Below, in pieces: positions 9,429 through 18,135 of a stretch of 64,000 nt of DNA; positions within the stretch are counted from its first letter, which is position 1, and each line of letters opens with the position of its first letter. The position numbers and the translations under genes were made by a program. Source of the DNA: Desulfobacteraceae bacterium (lineage in GTDB: Bacteria > Desulfobacterota > Desulfobacteria > Desulfobacterales > Desulfosalsimonadaceae); contig JAABTJ010000005.1 of NCBI GenBank assembly GCA_011389935.1, positions 37,987 to 101,986 on the forward strand. The letters run 5' to 3'. The notes under the pieces were generated by a model. The model was not told where the DNA came from, made no database searches, and was given only the letters and a program-made list of their open reading frames with translations.

Positions 9429-10346
9429 ATGATGAACATACGGCAACGTACACTGGCTGAACCGGTATATTTCAAAGGAAAAGGACTGCATTCCGGCAAA
9501 ACGGTAAACCTCGCCATAAAACCCGCGCCGCCCAATTTCGGGATCAAATTCAAACGGGTTGATCTGCCGGGAAGCCCCCTTATTTCCAGCCATTTCAACC
9601 GTGTTATCGATACCAGCCTGGCAACCGTCGTCGGCGAGAACGGGTTTATCGTATCGACCATAGAACACCTGATGGCGACATTGTCCGGAATGTCCATCGA
9701 CAATGCCATAGCGGAACTCGATGATTATGAACTCCCCATCATGGACGGCAGCGCCGCCGTTTTTACGGAGGCGATAACATCGGGCAACATCATAGAGCAG
9801 GATGCACCCCGCCTGTATTTCGTGATATCCTCCCCCATTGAATTGCAGAAGGACGGCAAGTCCGTGGGGGTCTATCCCGGCGGCCGGCGAACCATTTCAT
9901 GCACCATCGATTTCGATCATCCGGCAATAAAGGAACAGAAATACACCATTGAACTCACAAGCGACAATTTCGCACGAGAAATAGGGCCGGCCCGGACATT
10001 CGGCTTCTACCAGGAACTCGAGTATCTCAAGCATTATGGGCTTGCTAAGGGTGGCTCCCTTGACAATGCGATTGTCATTGACCAAAACGGGGTAATGAAC
10101 GAAAACGGCCTCCGCTTTCAGGATGAATTTGTGCGGCACAAGATCCTGGACGCGATTGGGGATTTTTCCCTCTTGGGTATGCCGATCCTGGGGCATATTG
10201 AGCTTTACAAATCAGGTCACAACTTCAACCACGAATTTTTAAAAGAATTTTTCAGACAGAAAAAGGCCTGGCAGACCGCTCCGGTTGATTCCACCGAAGC
10301 AACCCGTCATCCCAATGAAACGCAGCATGAGCGCAGCATTGTTTAG
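9429..10346 (+). CDS. lpxC: UDP-3-O-acyl-N-acetylglucosamine deacetylase
   Basis: This zinc enzyme makes the first committed step of lipid A synthesis. It has 305 residues, the usual length. The metal and catalytic motifs are present: STIEHLMATLSG (His near residue 78), DDYELPIMDGSA, and HKILDAIGDFSLLG with the second metal His and Asp. ATG at 9429 is followed two codons later by the family opening (RQRTLAEPVYFKGKGLHSG). Presence of lpxC indicates an LPS-bearing outer membrane. A DUF4390 gene follows after 36 bases. Confidence 0.95.
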   Translation: MMNIRQRTLAEPVYFKGKGLHSGKTVNLAIKPAPPNFGIKFKRVDLPGSPLISSHFNRVIDTSLATVVGENGFIVSTIEHLMATLSGMSIDNAIAELDDYELPIMDGSAAVFTEAITSGNIIEQDAPRLYFVISSPIELQKDGKSVGVYPGGRRTISCTIDFDHPAIKEQKYTIELTSDNFAREIGPARTFGFYQELEYLKHYGLAKGGSLDNAIVIDQNGVMNENGLRFQDEFVRHKILDAIGDFSLLGMPILGHIELYKSGHNFNHEFLKEFFRQKKAWQTAPVDSTEATRHPNETQHERSIV

Positions 10347-10382
10347 AGATCAGCTCCATTGCAGAACCCGGGGGGATATTAA

Positions 10383-10955
10383 TTGACCAACGTCTATGCC
10401 AGGCGCCTGTTCATCGCGGCCGCCGCGATCGTTTTGATTGCTGCCGCCGGCAGGGTGAATGCATATGGCGCCGAAATAACCCACATGTCAATTAATAACA
10501 CAGAGGACAACCTCATCTTGACCGTCAAGGTGGACGGCGCTTTTACGGACAAAATGAAAGAAGCTGTATTGAGCGGTATTTCAACGAGTTTTTCTTATGT
10601 GATCACGCTGACCCAGACCCGATCTCTCCTGCCCGACATGTTGATCCATGAAATCAAACTGACCAATACCATCACCTACGACACGCTCAGAAAAACATTT
10701 GCGGTGAGGCGATCATGGGAAAATTACCGCCCCCTGACGACCAATTCCTTCACCGAGGCCCGGAAGTGGATGACGGAAATTACCGACGTACCGATAATCC
10801 CTCTGGAATCGCTTAAAAACGACATCCGTTATAAAGTCAATGCCAAGGTCGAACTCGATAAGGTCACGCTCCCCTTTTTCCTGAACTATATCTTTTTTTT
10901 CATTTCCCTGTGGGATTTCGAAACCAGCTGGCATTCGGTGGATTTCATATACTGA
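10383..10955 (+). CDS. DUF4390 domain-containing exported protein
   Basis: The protein has 190 residues from TTG at 10383, which follows a GGGGGG-rich site. Residues 8-28 form a hydrophobic signal or anchor segment. The rest matches the DUF4390 pattern (beta-rich, charged, ending in an aromatic tail). Members have no established biochemical role and are often encoded just before an NtrY-like sensor kinase, as here. That position suggests a periplasmic partner of the downstream kinase; this is inference from context. Confidence 0.7.
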   Translation: MTNVYARRLFIAAAAIVLIAAAGRVNAYGAEITHMSINNTEDNLILTVKVDGAFTDKMKEAVLSGISTSFSYVITLTQTRSLLPDMLIHEIKLTNTITYDTLRKTFAVRRSWENYRPLTTNSFTEARKWMTEITDVPIIPLESLKNDIRYKVNAKVELDKVTLPFFLNYIFFFISLWDFETSWHSVDFIY

Positions 10956-11331
10956 GGCGTGAGGCGGCATAGATGCAATGGGGAACGTAACATGGACCGG
11001 CTGGAAAAGAGAAAACCGGATTCTCCACGAAGGTTCACAACCAGGATAGCGCGGGAAGCAGAAACGATGCGAAGCGCCCGTACAGGATCAGGCGTTAACG
11101 CCAGCAGAGGAAGGCGCACGGCAAAGTTCTGCCATTCGCGGGAAATTCAGACTTGATGGCGTCGTTAAACGTTCCATCTACTGCGTTGTAGCAATTCTTC
11201 ATCCGCTCAACATACTACATGTATGCCTTCGCGCATGAAAAATTGCTACGCCTTGTATATGGAACGTTTAACTTAGCCGTCTGTTACTTATCTTGTGACT
11301 TTTTACGAGACTGTCAGACTTGACCAGCCAA
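10956..11331. other. Gap between the DUF4390 gene and the sensor kinase
   Basis: No gene is supported here. A 65-codon plus frame at 10959-11156 is arginine-rich with no ribosome site and is not called. The main content is the inverted repeat at 11164-11272. The motif GACTTTTTACGAGACTGTCA lies near 11291 and resembles the right end of the 6193-6350 repeat. Confidence 0.5.
11164..11272. repeat. 109-base imperfect inverted repeat (MITE/REP-like)
   Basis: Perfect 14-base arms GTTAAACGTTCCAT (11164-11177) and ATGGAACGTTTAAC (11259-11272) flank a second pairing level (TAGCAATT with AATTGCTA) and a central CATAC-TACAT-GTATG hairpin. It is non-coding. Its architecture resembles the 6193-6350 element although the sequence differs. 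Confidence 0.6.
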
Positions 11332-13572
11332 ATGAGAAAAAACCGCTACATCGCCCCCAAAAATCCCGAAGCCGCCGCCGAACGAAAAAGGCGGAAACGG
11401 GACGGCATTATCATCGCTGTCGTTCTGCTGCTGGTCATGATACTAACGGCGCTGACGCTCCGGCCGATGCTGACCGGTACGCAAATTTCCATCTCCAACA
11501 TGATGTTTATGTTCATTTTGATGAATATAAACATGCTGTTGCTGATCCTGCTCATTTTTCTGGTTTTCAGAAACGCGGTGAAATTGTTTTACGAGCGAAG
11601 ACGGCGCGTTCCGGGGACCCGGCTGCGGACCAAGCTGATCGCTGCCTTTGTGTCGCTCTCCCTTTTGCCGGCCTTGGTTCTTTTCCTGTTCTCCCTGCAT
11701 TTTATTACCACGTCCATTGAATTCTGGTTTCATGTTCCCATTGAAAAGGCGCTTGAAGATTCCCTCTCCGTGGGAAGGAACATGTACACCCACGTTGAAG
11801 ACAACAATCGCTTTTTTCTGGACAAGGCAGCATACCAGATCGACGCACGCAAACTGCTGGCTCCCCGCAACGCTTCCGATCTTGACAACTACCTTCAAAT
11901 TGTTCAAAGAGAGTTCAATCTGGATTCGGTGGAGGTATACAATGCTGACTTCAGACCTGTTTCCACCTCGATGGACAAAAGGCTTCCCAAGGACGCCCTG
12001 GAACCCCTTGATGCGGAAAAGCTGAAAAAAGGCCTTGAAGGAGGGAACACCACATGGGCCGCATCGGAGCTGCTCCCCTCCGGCGAACTGATCCGGAATA
12101 TATCTGCAATCCCATTTGGCGCAGAAAGTGACGAGGCAATTGGCTTCATCGTTATCGGGGAGATGCTGCCTGTAGAAATGGCGGAGCACCTCAATTCCAT
12201 TTCCCATGGTATCGGTGAATACCAGCAGATCAAGATGTTGAAACAGCCCATCCGCTACACGTATTACATATCATTAACCATTGTCGCCCTTCTGGTCATG
12301 TTCTGCGCCATATGGTTCGGCATGTATCTTTCAAAATCCATTACCATCCCCATCATGGAGCTGGCCGAAGGGACCCGCAAAGTTGCCGAAGGGGACCTTT
12401 CCCATACCATCAACGTGGTCGCCGACGATGAAATGAAAACCCTGGTCGATTCATTCAACAAGATGACCCGCGACCTTCGCTTCAACCGGCGGGAAATTGA
12501 ATATTCCACACGGAAGCTTTTCGAGCAGAACATGGAAATAGAAGAACGCCGCCGGTACATGGAAATCGTCATCAACAATGTATCCACCGGCGTCATTTCC
12601 TTTGATGCCCGCGGTCTTGTCACCACCGTGAACGGATCGGCTGAAAGGATGCTCAAAATCAATGCGGATGACGCTGTAAACAAGAGCTACAAGCATTTGC
12701 TCAAGAACCAGGATCCGAAAATGGCTGAAAAAATTGCAGCCAGAATTGAAAACCGCCGGGAAGAAAGCTTTTCCGAGTCTTTTAGCATGGTAATCGACGG
12801 CCAGCGGAAAACCTTCAAGGCCAATTTCAACACCCTGGAAGATGAAAGCGGCCGTATGATCGGGACGGTCATGGTGTTCGACGATCTGACGGAACTGGAA
12901 AAAGCCCAGAGGATAGCAGCATGGCGAGAGGTTGCAAAGCGAATCGCCCATGAAGTCAAAAACCCGCTTACCCCGATTTCCCTTTCCGCCCAGCGACTCA
13001 AACGCAAATACCAAGGGATTATCGACGATCCGGTTTTCGAGGAATGCACCCGAACCATAATCGATCATACAGACATGATACGCAACCTGGTCAATGAATT
13101 TTCATCCTTTGCACGGTTCCCGGCCGCAAATCCGTCGTTGTGCAGCCTGTCGGACATCATAAACGAATCGGTCGCAATGTATCGCGAAGAAAACAGCGCG
13201 GTTTCATTCGATGTCCGCCTGTCGGAAGACATCCCCCCCCTGAACCTGGACCGGCAGCAGATCAAGCAGGTAATGATAAACCTCATTGACAATGCCCTTG
13301 CGGCCATCAAAAACGACGGTACAATTACGATCGAAGCAAAAAAGGACGATTCCGGCGAAACCGTCCTGATCTCCGTTGCGGATACCGGCAGCGGGATAAA
13401 GCAATCGGACAAGCCCTATCTTTTCGAACCGGACTATACCACCAAGAAATCCGGCATGGGCTTAGGTCTTGCCATTGTCAGCACCATCATCGCCGATCAC
13501 AGCGGACGGATTTATGCACAAGACAATATCCCCCGGGGCGCAAAATTCATCATCGAATTGCCGGTGGGGTAA
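11332..13572 (+). CDS. NtrY-like membrane sensor histidine kinase
   Basis: The protein has 746 residues from ATG at 11332 (TTG at 11320 is also possible; neither has a clear ribosome site). Hydrophobic segments lie at about residues 27-48, 60-85, 100-130 and 305-330. A periplasmic sensor region sits between the last two, followed by HAMP and PAS domains. The His-box is of NtrY type (KRIAHEVKNPLTPISLSAQR), followed by an ATPase domain with N, G1 and G2 boxes (NLIDNALAAI, DTGSGI, GMGLGLAIV). It should phosphorylate the regulator encoded 92 bases downstream. The signal is unknown; NtrY kinases are linked to nitrogen or envelope sensing. Confidence 0.85.
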   Translation: MRKNRYIAPKNPEAAAERKRRKRDGIIIAVVLLLVMILTALTLRPMLTGTQISISNMMFMFILMNINMLLLILLIFLVFRNAVKLFYERRRRVPGTRLRTKLIAAFVSLSLLPALVLFLFSLHFITTSIEFWFHVPIEKALEDSLSVGRNMYTHVEDNNRFFLDKAAYQIDARKLLAPRNASDLDNYLQIVQREFNLDSVEVYNADFRPVSTSMDKRLPKDALEPLDAEKLKKGLEGGNTTWAASELLPSGELIRNISAIPFGAESDEAIGFIVIGEMLPVEMAEHLNSISHGIGEYQQIKMLKQPIRYTYYISLTIVALLVMFCAIWFGMYLSKSITIPIMELAEGTRKVAEGDLSHTINVVADDEMKTLVDSFNKMTRDLRFNRREIEYSTRKLFEQNMEIEERRRYMEIVINNVSTGVISFDARGLVTTVNGSAERMLKINADDAVNKSYKHLLKNQDPKMAEKIAARIENRREESFSESFSMVIDGQRKTFKANFNTLEDESGRMIGTVMVFDDLTELEKAQRIAAWREVAKRIAHEVKNPLTPISLSAQRLKRKYQGIIDDPVFEECTRTIIDHTDMIRNLVNEFSSFARFPAANPSLCSLSDIINESVAMYREENSAVSFDVRLSEDIPPLNLDRQQIKQVMINLIDNALAAIKNDGTITIEAKKDDSGETVLISVADTGSGIKQSDKPYLFEPDYTTKKSGMGLGLAIVSTIIADHSGRIYAQDNIPRGAKFIIELPVG

Positions 13573-13664
13573 TGGAAAGCGGCGTGGTGAAGACAATCAA
13601 AAAAAGTTTGCGTTTTGATTCTGATGCGCCTGCGACTTTCAACCTGTAACCCAAAGGTTTTTAT

Positions 13665-15035
13665 ATGTTTCCATCAATACTGATCGTAGACGACGAAACC
13701 TCCATCCTGAAATCCTTAAGCGGGATACTGATGGATGAGGGTTTTGAAACCATCACGGCCACCAACGGATACGAGGCAATGCAGCGGATAGAGGAAGAAG
13801 CCCCGGACATGGTTCTTTTGGACATCTGGATGCCCGGAATGGACGGCATTGACACGTTAAAAGAAATAAAAAAACAACACCCCTCCGTCCAGGTAATCAT
13901 GATCACGGGGCACGGAACCATCGAAACCGCTGTGAACGCCACGAAAATAGGGGCGTATGATTTTATCGAAAAGCCGCTCAACGTCGACCGCGTTATTGTC
14001 GCCATAAACAATTCCCTCAATTTTCGCCGGCTGGAAGAAGAAAACCGTTACCTGAGAAAAAAAACCATTGAAAAATACGCCATTACCGGCAACTCCAAGG
14101 CATCCTCGGAGTTAAAGAAACAGATCAGCATTGCCGCCCCCACAGAGGCATGGATACTCATCAACGGCGAAAACGGCACTGGAAAGGAACTGGTTGCACG
14201 GACCATTCACCAGTTATCCAACCGGGCGGCCCAACCGTGGGTCGATATCAACTGCGCGGCCCTGACGGACGAGGCGCTGGTGAGTGAGCTTCTCGGCCAT
14301 GAAAAAGGGGCCTTTCCGGGAGCGACGACCAAGAAGAAGGGAAAATTCGAGCTTGCCCACGGCGGCACGATCTTTTTTGATGAAGTGGGGGACATGGGGA
14401 TGAAAACGCAGTCCATGATCCTGCGGATACTCGAAGAGCGGAAGTTTCAGCGGCTCGGAGGCAGTCGGACCATCCCGCTGGACGTCCGCGTCGTCGCCTG
14501 TACGAACAGGGACCTCAAAACCGCCATAGAAAAAGGGGATTTCAGGGAAGATCTGTATTACCGCCTCAATGTCATTCCCATTGACGTACCCCCCCTTCGG
14601 GAACGGGTGGAGGATATTCCCGAACTGGTCAGCGCTTTTTTTTCAAAAATCGCCGAAGATACCCGGACATCCCCCAAAACAATAACCCAGGAAGCCATCG
14701 GAGCGCTGCAGCGTTGCAGCTGGCCGGGAAACGTGCGGGAACTCAAAAACCTGGTCGAACGACTCGACATCATGACGGGAAAAGAGACCATCGACGTGGC
14801 GGATATCCCCCCGCCATACAGTCCGCAAAAAGCCGATCCCGCAACTTGTACCCGAACAAAACAGGACGCTCTTTTTGACACAGACAGTTTAAAAACGGCC
14901 GAAAAGGCCTTTCAGGAAGAATTCCTGCGGCGGAAGCTCATGGAAAACCGGCTTGACGTCGCATCGACCGCAAAACAAACCGGGGCATCGAAGAGCCAGG
15001 TAAAAAGTGTGCTCCAGAAGATGCCGGATGCCTGA
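13665..15035 (+). CDS. NtrX-like sigma-54-family response regulator with GAFPGA variant
   Basis: The protein has 456 residues: receiver domain (residues 3-120, phospho-Asp in VLLDIWMPGMDG), AAA+ domain (about 140-370) and a C-terminal Fis-type helix-turn-helix (about 410-455). Walker A is GENGTGKELVA. The sigma-54 contact loop reads GAFPGA instead of GAFTGA, and the following loop is lysine-rich (TTKKKGKFE). The threonine-to-proline change may weaken sigma-54 activation, so it may act as a repressor or a non-classical regulator. It pairs with the upstream NtrY-like kinase. ATG at 13665 has AAAGG upstream. Confidence 0.87.
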   Translation: MFPSILIVDDETSILKSLSGILMDEGFETITATNGYEAMQRIEEEAPDMVLLDIWMPGMDGIDTLKEIKKQHPSVQVIMITGHGTIETAVNATKIGAYDFIEKPLNVDRVIVAINNSLNFRRLEEENRYLRKKTIEKYAITGNSKASSELKKQISIAAPTEAWILINGENGTGKELVARTIHQLSNRAAQPWVDINCAALTDEALVSELLGHEKGAFPGATTKKKGKFELAHGGTIFFDEVGDMGMKTQSMILRILEERKFQRLGGSRTIPLDVRVVACTNRDLKTAIEKGDFREDLYYRLNVIPIDVPPLRERVEDIPELVSAFFSKIAEDTRTSPKTITQEAIGALQRCSWPGNVRELKNLVERLDIMTGKETIDVADIPPPYSPQKADPATCTRTKQDALFDTDSLKTAEKAFQEEFLRRKLMENRLDVASTAKQTGASKSQVKSVLQKMPDA

Positions 15036-15040
15036 GCCCC

Positions 15041-15592
15041 ATGCGTATTACGGCGGGAATACATAAAGGCAGAAAACTGGCAAGCCTGCCGGGCATCGGC
15101 ACACGCCCCACAAGCGGAAAGGTGCGTGAAGCCATTTTCAACATCTGCCGGCCTGTCGTCGCGGATGCCAATGTGCTCGACCTTTTTGCGGGAACCGGCG
15201 CTCTCGGACTGGAAGCGCTCAGCCGGGGGGCGGGAAAGGCGGTTTTTGTCGATTCAGACCGGCGGGGGATCGAAATTATCCGAAAAAATATCGCTGCCTG
15301 CAGAGAAACCGACCGGACCACTGTCATTCGTGCCGATATTACAGCAAATCTGAATATGCTGCCGGCAGCCGGCATCCATTTCGACATTGTCTTTATGGAT
15401 CCGCCCTACCTCAGCCATGCGGTTCACCCGGCGCTGCACAACCTCGCCGCAACCGGAACGCTCACCACAGGAGCGCGCGTGATCGTCGAACATGACCCAT
15501 ATGAAAATATCCCGGAGGAGATGGCCGGCATGCAACTCATCGACCGGAGAAAATACGGAAAAACCCTTGTTACTTTTCTGAAATGGTTGTAG
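15041..15592 (+). CDS. rsmD: 16S rRNA (guanine(966)-N(2))-methyltransferase RsmD
   Basis: The protein has 183 residues. The N-terminal RsmD signature (MRITAGIHKGRKLASLPG, then RPTSGKVREAIFNI), SAM-binding motif I (LDLFAGTGALGLEALSRGA) and the catalytic motif FMDPPY are all visible. It methylates G966 of 16S rRNA in the 30S subunit. It starts 5 bases after the regulator stop without its own ribosome site, which suggests translational coupling. coaD follows, as in many bacteria. A perfect 14-base palindrome (ATCAACCGGTTGAT, 15609-15622) lies between rsmD and coaD. Confidence 0.93.
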   Translation: MRITAGIHKGRKLASLPGIGTRPTSGKVREAIFNICRPVVADANVLDLFAGTGALGLEALSRGAGKAVFVDSDRRGIEIIRKNIAACRETDRTTVIRADITANLNMLPAAGIHFDIVFMDPPYLSHAVHPALHNLAATGTLTTGARVIVEHDPYENIPEEMAGMQLIDRRKYGKTLVTFLKWL

Positions 15593-15711
15593 TGTATAGA
15601 ACTGTAAAATCAACCGGTTGATCATTTATTCAAATGACCGTGCCTTCTGTCGGCGGATGCGGCCTGCACCCTTGCCTGAAACAAAAAGACGCCCTTTTAA
15701 AAGGATGATTC

Positions 15712-16215
15712 ATGGAAAAAATCGCCATTTACCCGGGATCCTTTGATCCGGTCACCAACGGCCATATCGACATCATTACGCGCGGTCTGAAGCTGTTTGA
15801 CCGGATCATTGTGACGATACTGGAAAATCCGTCGAAATCCCTTCTGTTCACTCTTCCGGAAAGAATGGACCTGTTGTCTGAATCCCTGGCGGGCATCGAT
15901 AACGTGTAAATCGATTCCTACCAGGGCCTTCTGGTCGATTACGCGAAGCAACGCGGCGCGGCGGCCATTTTAAGGGGGATGCGGGCGGTTTCCGATTTTG
16001 AATACGAATTCCAGATGGCACTGATGAACCGCAAGCTGGAACGGGAAGTCCAGACGGTGTTCCTGATGACCGGGTTGCGCTGGATATTTACGAGTTCATC
16101 GATCATCAAGGAAGCGGCCAAGTTTGGCGGGGATATCGAAAGCATGGTACCGCCGGTGGTGAAAAAAAAGCTGGAAGAAAAATTCAACGTCCGGATCAAC
16201 CACAAGCCATCGTAG
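15712..16215 (+). pseudogene. coaD: Phosphopantetheine adenylyltransferase (CoaD) interrupted by an in-frame TAA
   Basis: The frame from ATG at 15712 opens with the CoaD signature ([19 protein letters not shown]) and runs 65 codons to NV, where TAA occupies 15907-15909. The same frame continues without shift to 16215 with unmistakable CoaD sequence (IDSYQGLLVDYAKQRGA, ILRGMRAVSDFEYEFQMAL, then SSSIIKEAAKFGGDIESMVP). Joined, it is 167 residues, the normal length. Family members usually carry Glu or another charged residue at the interrupted place, so one base change (GAA or AAA to TAA) explains it. CoaD makes dephospho-CoA and is normally essential. The cause may be a sequencing error, a second copy elsewhere, or a real mutation with readthrough or re-initiation. 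No other gene in the window needs TAA to be read as sense. Confidence 0.8.
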
Positions 16216-16253
16216 CGTGTCTCGGAACCGAAAGGGGATTGCCCCCTTCGGCA

Positions 16254-17213
16254 TCAGGGCTCCGACCTTGCCGATGAAATCCATTCCAGGCAGAGGACTA
16301 CGGCTGCGCCTGCGAGCATAAGGCCAATCGGCAGAAGCAAATCCGGCCCCGGCTCCGGTAGTACGTTTCTTTCCATGGCCCCCTCCTTCCATGGCCATAT
16401 GCGTCGGAGCGACCCCAGCATCAAACCGGTCAAAAAGGCCATAGTGGCCGAACTGTGCCTTTCCAGCAGATATTTCAATATCCGTGAAAAACCGGCCAGG
16501 CCCGCCCCGCAACCGGCCGCAAAAACCGCTATGACCATAAAATTTTCAGTCAAAAACGGGGCTTTGAGCGTTGCCACAATAAACTCGTACTTGCCCAGGA
16601 GCACGAGGATAAAAGCGCCGCTGATGCCCGGCAGAATCATCGCGCAGATTGCAAGCATCCCGGAAAAAAAAACAAAGGGGGCAGTTTCGGGAGTGGCTGC
16701 AGGAACCAGGCCCACTACGGCATAGGCGACCACCGCACCACCCAAAAACATCATGACCGCCGGGACGCGCCAATGATCGACTTTTTTGCCGACAGACCAG
16801 AGGGATGCAAAAATAAGCCCGAAAAACAGGCTCCAGGTAGGCACCGCATAAAAGGCCAGCAGATGACTCATAATCCGTGCAATGCTGAAGACGGCCGCGG
16901 CCACACCCACAAAAAGGAACAGCAGAAACCGGAAGTGCACATGCGACAAAGCGCCCCGGATGTCCAGGCGAAGAAGGCGGGCGAGCATTATCGCATCGAC
17001 CGAACGGATGGCCGCCAGAAGTTGTTCGTATATTCCGGTGATCAACGCGACGGTTCCCCCGGATACGCCGGGGACCGTGTCCGCCGCACCCATGCACGCC
17101 CCTTTCAGGGTCAGAAGAAGGTATTCTCCCGCAGATCGGGGGCCCGGGCTCGCCCTGAAAGCATCCCGCCAGGAGTCTTCCGTCCCGGGCTTCACTCCGC
17201 TTTCCATCCACAC
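16254..17213 (-). CDS. DUF368 membrane protein, probable polyprenyl-phosphate transporter
   Basis: The protein has 319 residues and about eight hydrophobic segments. The DUF368 signature (GACMGAADTVPGVSGGT near residue 38) and an internal second copy of the motif (MILPGISGAFIL near residue 193) are visible. DUF368 proteins have been assigned a role in returning undecaprenyl phosphate across the inner membrane for envelope synthesis. The start overlaps the pcm end by 22 bases; a later ATG (residue 3) is equally possible. It converges with coaD, 38 bases apart. Confidence 0.85.
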   Translation of the reverse strand: MWMESGVKPGTEDSWRDAFRASPGPRSAGEYLLLTLKGACMGAADTVPGVSGGTVALITGIYEQLLAAIRSVDAIMLARLLRLDIRGALSHVHFRFLLFLFVGVAAAVFSIARIMSHLLAFYAVPTWSLFFGLIFASLWSVGKKVDHWRVPAVMMFLGGAVVAYAVVGLVPAATPETAPFVFFSGMLAICAMILPGISGAFILVLLGKYEFIVATLKAPFLTENFMVIAVFAAGCGAGLAGFSRILKYLLERHSSATMAFLTGLMLGSLRRIWPWKEGAMERNVLPEPGPDLLLPIGLMLAGAAVVLCLEWISSARSEP

Positions 17214-17851
17214 TGCCCGATAAGCTTTACAAAGCGGCAGCCGCCGAGCTCCGCCTGGTGAATCCCCGTTTTATCCCGGTAAAGCTTTACCAGAATCTGG
17301 GAAGAAGACGATCCGACCGGAATGACCATGCGGCCGCCGATATCGAGTTGATCCACAAGCGGTTTGGGGATTTCCGGTGCGCCGGCCGTTACCAGGATCG
17401 CATCAAAAGGCGCCTCCTCTTTCCATCCGATGGTGCCGTCGCCATATCGGCACACGATATTATAATATCCCATTTTTTCGGTCGTTTGCCGCGCCCTTTC
17501 ATAAAGGGTCCGGTTTCTCTCGATGGTATAGACCCTGTAGGCAAGCTCTGCAAGTATTGCCGCCTGATATCCGGATCCCGTTCCAATCTCGAGTACCCGG
17601 TCATCCTTGTCCACCTGAAGCGCCTCGGTCATCATGGCGACGATATACGGCTGTGATATCGTTTGCTGATCCCCTATGGGCAGGGGATGGTCATTATAGG
17701 CCTGATCCATGAGCGATTCATTGACAAATTCATGGCGCGCAACGACTTTCATGGCTTCGAGAACATCGGGGTCTTTGACGCCCCGGGCCTCAATCTGGCT
17801 CTTCACCATCGATTCGCGCAAACCCTTGTATCTTCTGCCTGATGTCTCCAT
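17192..17851 (-). CDS. pcm: Protein-L-isoaspartate O-methyltransferase
   Basis: This SAM-dependent repair enzyme methylates isoaspartyl residues in damaged proteins. The PCMT signature (PLPIGDQQTISQPYIVAMM) and SAM motif I (VLEIGTGSGYQAAILAEL) are present, as is the C-terminal VIPVGSSSSQ. I chose ATG at 17851 (219 residues, family length); the frame stays open to a GTG at 17926. The DUF368 gene overlaps its end, so the two are likely co-expressed. Confidence 0.92.
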   Translation of the reverse strand: METSGRRYKGLRESMVKSQIEARGVKDPDVLEAMKVVARHEFVNESLMDQAYNDHPLPIGDQQTISQPYIVAMMTEALQVDKDDRVLEIGTGSGYQAAILAELAYRVYTIERNRTLYERARQTTEKMGYYNIVCRYGDGTIGWKEEAPFDAILVTAGAPEIPKPLVDQLDIGGRMVIPVGSSSSQILVKLYRDKTGIHQAELGGCRFVKLIGQCGWKAE

Positions 17852-18135
17852 ATTCAGATGCTCTTGCCCCTTACCTGTATTTTGGTCAATCCGTCGACAT
17901 CCACCCATTCGCGTTATCGTGCCCACTTCAAAAACATGGACAAACCATATCTGAAAAACGCGTTATGCTCACCTTTGTACATTTTCCAATGATTAACGCA
18001 ACATAACGGAATTTGATTGTATTTGCAAGCACGATGGGGTATTTGTTTATGCCGGCGCACCGGCATGGCCGGACCGCATGGAACAGGCATCTCTTCGGGC
18101 TTTCTTTGGATCTTTGCACCCGTAGACCGTTATAA

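Noticed and set aside
10959..11156. Small plus-strand gene before the NtrY-like kinase
   Set aside because: Arg-rich, no ribosome site, no known motif.
15907..15909. Genome-wide TAA recoding as the reason for the coaD stop
   Set aside because: Other genes in the window end at TAA in the expected places (for example prmA and the ORP-type ATPases) and none other needs TAA as sense.
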